From positions 1 through 7,779 of the forward strand of contig JAICIG010000383.1 in NCBI GenBank assembly GCA_025924495.1: DNA of 7,779 bases, read 5' to 3'. A program made the translations under genes and the position numbers. This DNA comes from Pirellulales bacterium (GTDB lineage: Bacteria; Planctomycetota; Planctomycetia; Pirellulales; JAICIG01). Below are positions 5,561-7,779 of the stretch, piece by piece. The stretch's first letter is position 1. Every line of letters starts with the position of its first letter. A model generated the notes under the pieces. It saw nothing but the letters and a program-made list of their open reading frames with translations. It was not told the DNA's origin and made no database searches.

Positions 5561-7039
5561 ATGCCGCAGCGCCTGCAGCACTCATGCTCATCCGCAGAAT
5601 CGCCGATGGCTCGCGCGGCCACCGGCCGGCGCGATTTCCTGTGGCGATTGGGCGGCGGGCTGGGCGGCATTGCGCTTGCGCAATTGCTCGGCCAAAACGG
5701 CTTGCTCGCCGACGCCAATGGCGCCGCGCCTGAATTGAATGGCGGAATTCACCATCGCGCACGAGCCAAACGAGTTGTGCAACTGTTTATGTCGGGCGCC
5801 GCCAGCCAATGCGACATGTTCGATTACAAGCCCGAATTGATCAAGCGGCACGGCGAACCGTTCGACCCCGGCGAAAAAGTCGAATTGTTCCAGAGCAATC
5901 CTGGGGCCTGCCTGAAGAGCCCTTGGAATTGGCGGCAGTATGGCCAATGCGGCAAATGGATGAGCGACCTTGTGCCAGAGTTGGCTTCGTGCGTCGACGA
6001 GATGGCGTTCGTCCATTCGATGGTTTCCAAGTCGAATGTGCACGGCCCGGCCACGTTTATGCAGAATACTGGCTTCGTGCTGCCGGGTTTTCCCAGCATG
6101 GGCGCCTGGGTTTCCTACGGCCTGGGGAGCGAGAATGAAAACTTGCCGGCATTTGTCGTCCTGCCCGACTCGCGCGGTTTTGCTCCCAATGGGCTTGGCA
6201 ACTGGAGCGCCGCCTTCTTGCCGGCCATGCACCAAGGAACGCTGGTTCGGCCGAATGCAAAAAATCCGATCGCCGATCTGTTTCCGCCGAAGGAAGCGGC
6301 ATTCATTACGCCGCAAAGCGAAACTGCCGGCCTCGACCTACTCGAGCAACTTAATCGCGAACATCTAAAAAGCCGGGTGGGGGACTCCAGGCTCGAGGCC
6401 CGCATTGCTTCCTACGAACTGGCCGCACGGTTGCAACTGAGCGCCCCCGAGGCGCTCGACCTTTCTCAAGAGACGGAGGCGACCGGGCGACTGTATGGGC
6501 TCGATCAAAAAGTGACTGAAGACTTCGGCCGCAACTGCCTGGTGGCCCGCCGGTTGCTGGAGCGCGGGGTGCGGTTTGTCCAGGTCTGGAGCGGCGCCGA
6601 TAACGGCTTTCCGCGACGTAATTGGGATAGCCACGAAGATATTGCTAAGGACCACGGCGATATGGGCGCCAGCATGGATCGCCCGGCGGCGGCGCTGGTC
6701 AAGGACCTGCGCGCGCGCGGCTTGCTCGATGACACGATCGTGATTTGGACCACCGAGTTCGGCCGCATGCCGTGCGCTCAGGGCAAGGGACGCGACCACA
6801 ACCCATTCGCCTTTACTTCCTGGTTGGCGGGCGGCGGCATTCGCGGCGGCGTCAGTTACGGCGAGAGTGATCAATGGTCGTACAAGGCGGTCTCCAATCC
6901 GACCTATTGCTACGATCTCCACGCCACCGTTTTGCACTTGCTGGGCATTGACCATGAGCGATTGACCTTCCGGCACAACGGCATCGACCGACGGCTGACC
7001 GACGTCCATGGCCGCGTGATCTCCGAGCTGCTGGCATAA
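5561..7039 (+). CDS. DUF1501 protein, Tat-exported
   Basis: A 492-residue DUF1501 protein, a family with an alkaline-phosphatase/sulfatase-like fold. The N-terminus has a twin-arginine signal: T21-G-R23-R24-D-F-L followed by a Gly/Ala/Leu-rich hydrophobic stretch to about 50. Folded export by Tat is therefore expected, unlike the Sec-type signal of its operon partner. The mature part keeps family hallmarks: FMSGAASQCDMFDYKP at about 76-91, the NWDSHED region at 354-360, DDTIVIWTTEFGRMP at 390-404, GRDHNPFAF at 410-418, WLAGGGIRGG, and the C-terminal YDLHATVLHLLGID. Asp, His and Glu in these blocks (D85, H358, E399, D412, H413) are likely metal or active-site residues. The usual GGPSQ of many members reads GAASQ here. 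A start at ATG 5606 would keep the Tat motif but has no good ribosome site. The gene follows the PSCyt1 gene after 11 nt, so the two are surely cotranscribed. No substrate is established for the family; sulfatase or phosphatase activity is only suggested by the fold. Confidence 0.93.
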   Translation: MPQRLQHSCSSAESPMARAATGRRDFLWRLGGGLGGIALAQLLGQNGLLADANGAAPELNGGIHHRARAKRVVQLFMSGAASQCDMFDYKPELIKRHGEPFDPGEKVELFQSNPGACLKSPWNWRQYGQCGKWMSDLVPELASCVDEMAFVHSMVSKSNVHGPATFMQNTGFVLPGFPSMGAWVSYGLGSENENLPAFVVLPDSRGFAPNGLGNWSAAFLPAMHQGTLVRPNAKNPIADLFPPKEAAFITPQSETAGLDLLEQLNREHLKSRVGDSRLEARIASYELAARLQLSAPEALDLSQETEATGRLYGLDQKVTEDFGRNCLVARRLLERGVRFVQVWSGADNGFPRRNWDSHEDIAKDHGDMGASMDRPAAALVKDLRARGLLDDTIVIWTTEFGRMPCAQGKGRDHNPFAFTSWLAGGGIRGGVSYGESDQWSYKAVSNPTYCYDLHATVLHLLGIDHERLTFRHNGIDRRLTDVHGRVISELLA

Positions 7040-7066
7040 CCCGAATAGAATCAGCGGGAGCGCATC

Positions 7067-7106
7067 GCCGAGCCTTGGCTTCGGCGTGACCCTCGGCATT
7101 TTTCTT
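7067..7106 (+). terminator. Probable intrinsic terminator of the PSCyt1-DUF1501 operon
   Basis: Starting 28 nt after the DUF1501 stop, GCCGAG (7067-7072) pairs perfectly with CTCGGC (7092-7097), and TTTTTCTT follows at 7099-7106. An alternative inner hairpin, GCCGA with TCGGC (7081-7085), competes for the left arm but lies further from the T run. Position and T tract fit Rho-independent termination; the long 19-nt loop of the outer hairpin makes it moderate. Confidence 0.5.
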
Positions 7107-7133
7107 GCCACCCGGCGATAGATCGCTTAGGCT
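7105..7133 (+). promoter_or_regulatory. Candidate promoter of the zinc-ribbon protein gene
   Basis: TTGCCA (7105-7110, 5 of 6 to the -35 consensus) and TAGGCT (7128-7133, 3 of 6 to -10) are spaced by exactly 17 bp and lie 41 bp before the ATG. A 12-bp inverted repeat, GCGAT-AG-ATCGC (7115-7126), sits in the spacer and could bind a regulator. The -35 box overlaps the end of the upstream terminator T tract. Confidence 0.35.
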
Positions 7134-7173
7134 AACGCGATCACTCACAAATCGATCGGACGGGAGGCAGACC

Positions 7174-7779
7174 ATGCAAACCCGCGTAGCGTGTCCGGCT
7201 TGTCAGACGGTACTAGGGGTGAATCCAGCGTACGGCGACGGCGCTCGCTTCCGCTGTCCGCAGTGCAACTTCGAATTTTCCGTCCAATTGCCGCAGCCAA
7301 CGTCGCATCACCGGCCCTTGGCGCCCTGGCCGGCTCACAGTCAGGCCGACACGACTGAGTCGAGCGGTTCGCTCGTATGGATCGTCTCTGCCGCGGTTGG
7401 GGCGGGCGCCATGATCTCGATCGTTTGCGTGGTGCTGATGTTGTCTCTGATGCGCAAGGCGGCTCCGGCGAACAATCCTCAAGATGCAGCGCAAAACGTT
7501 GCGGTAAATTCGAGCAATGTAAATCCTGCGACGGGCTCGGCGCCGAGCCTTCCCGCCACTGCTCCTGCGGTCGCTTCGTCTGCGGGCAGTTCTCCCTCCG
7601 CGCTCGCGCCGGGCCAACCGGTTTCATCTATCCCGCCCCCCTCGGCATTCCCGCCGCCGGGCGGCTTTGTGCCAGCTCCTGCTGCGCCGGCATCGCCGTC
7701 GCTGACTTACCGCTTCAATAGCGGAGAAGAGTACGCATACACCTTTACGGCGCAAGCCGACATCGCGGGTTCCCAGAGC
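7174..7779 (+). CDS. Zinc-ribbon, single-span membrane protein, N-terminal part (runs off right edge)
   Basis: An open frame starts at ATG 7174 with a strong GGGAGG site (7162-7167) at 6-nt spacing and remains open for 202 codons to the window end. Residues 7-31 form a zinc ribbon (C7-P-A-C10, C28-P-Q-C31) of the MJ0042-like finger type. A linker leads to one transmembrane helix at about 67-92 (LVWIVSAAVGAGAMISIV...), followed by RK, then a long low-complexity Ala/Pro/Ser segment at about 96-175. At about 177-195 a new folded region starts (LTYRFNSGEEYAYTFTAQAD), with alternating polar and aromatic residues typical of beta strands, and is cut by the edge. The layout suggests a cytoplasmic zinc finger tethered to an exported domain, although the basic RK after the helix leaves topology uncertain. 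Similar finger-plus-helix-plus-linker proteins are common in planctomycetes. The C-terminal domain decides its function and is not visible. It has its own promoter candidate and probably does not belong to the preceding operon. Confidence 0.8.
   Translation, partial: MQTRVACPACQTVLGVNPAYGDGARFRCPQCNFEFSVQLPQPTSHHRPLAPWPAHSQADTTESSGSLVWIVSAAVGAGAMISIVCVVLMLSLMRKAAPANNPQDAAQNVAVNSSNVNPATGSAPSLPATAPAVASSAGSSPSALAPGQPVSSIPPPSAFPPPGGFVPAPAAPASPSLTYRFNSGEEYAYTFTAQADIAGSQS

Noticed and set aside
6365..7111. Minus-strand frame of about 248 codons antisense to the DUF1501 gene
   Set aside because: The sense strand encodes the conserved DUF1501 C-terminal motifs over the same bases, and the antisense product resembles nothing.

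Overview
The window looks like a piece of a planctomycete chromosome, probably Pirellulales-like. The main evidence is a large secreted PSCyt1 / DUF1549 / DUF1553 protein followed directly by a twin-arginine-exported DUF1501 protein, a pair strongly expanded in Planctomycetes and related phyla. GC-rich coding DNA, weak Shine-Dalgarno sites, and a zinc-ribbon/membrane/Pro-Ala-rich protein at the right edge fit the same origin. No RNA genes, insertion sequences or CRISPR arrays were seen.

Layout, left to right. (1) 1-173, minus: the N-terminal 57 codons of a membrane protein that leaves the window at the left. (2) 174-550: a gene-free divergent intergenic region with small imperfect repeats. 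(3) 551-1489, plus: a secreted zincin metallopeptidase with HEFAH and a downstream E-Y-W-A-E motif, resembling the anthrax-lethal-factor-like catalytic fold. (4) 1509-2246, minus: a FadR-type GntR/FCD transcription factor, convergent with the peptidase gene. (5) 2247-2534: a dense regulatory region between the regulator and the divergent operon. It holds three tandem 19-bp repeats, a perfect TTGACA -35 box, a 19-bp palindrome filling the promoter spacer, a weak -10 box, and a perfect TGGT-N3-ACCA site at the predicted transcription start. (6) 2535-5549 and 5561-7039, plus: a two-gene operon (PSCyt1/DUF1549/discoidin/DUF1553, then DUF1501) with an 11-nt gap. (7) 7040-7173: a probable terminator and a new promoter. 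(8) 7174-7779, plus: the N-terminal 202 codons of a zinc-ribbon, single-membrane-span protein that leaves the window at the right.

Most informative reading: the FadR-like regulator keeps the residues that bind DNA in E. coli FadR and all four FCD metal ligands, and the consensus operator of that subfamily lies across the likely start site of the divergent operon. This supports, without proving, a local circuit in which a small metabolite (probably an organic acid) controls synthesis of an exported cytochrome-like / DUF1501 pair. The biochemical job of such pairs is not established. The window therefore holds no clearly new named system; the regulated, discoidin-bearing PSCyt1-DUF1501 module and its unusual promoter are the parts most worth following up.
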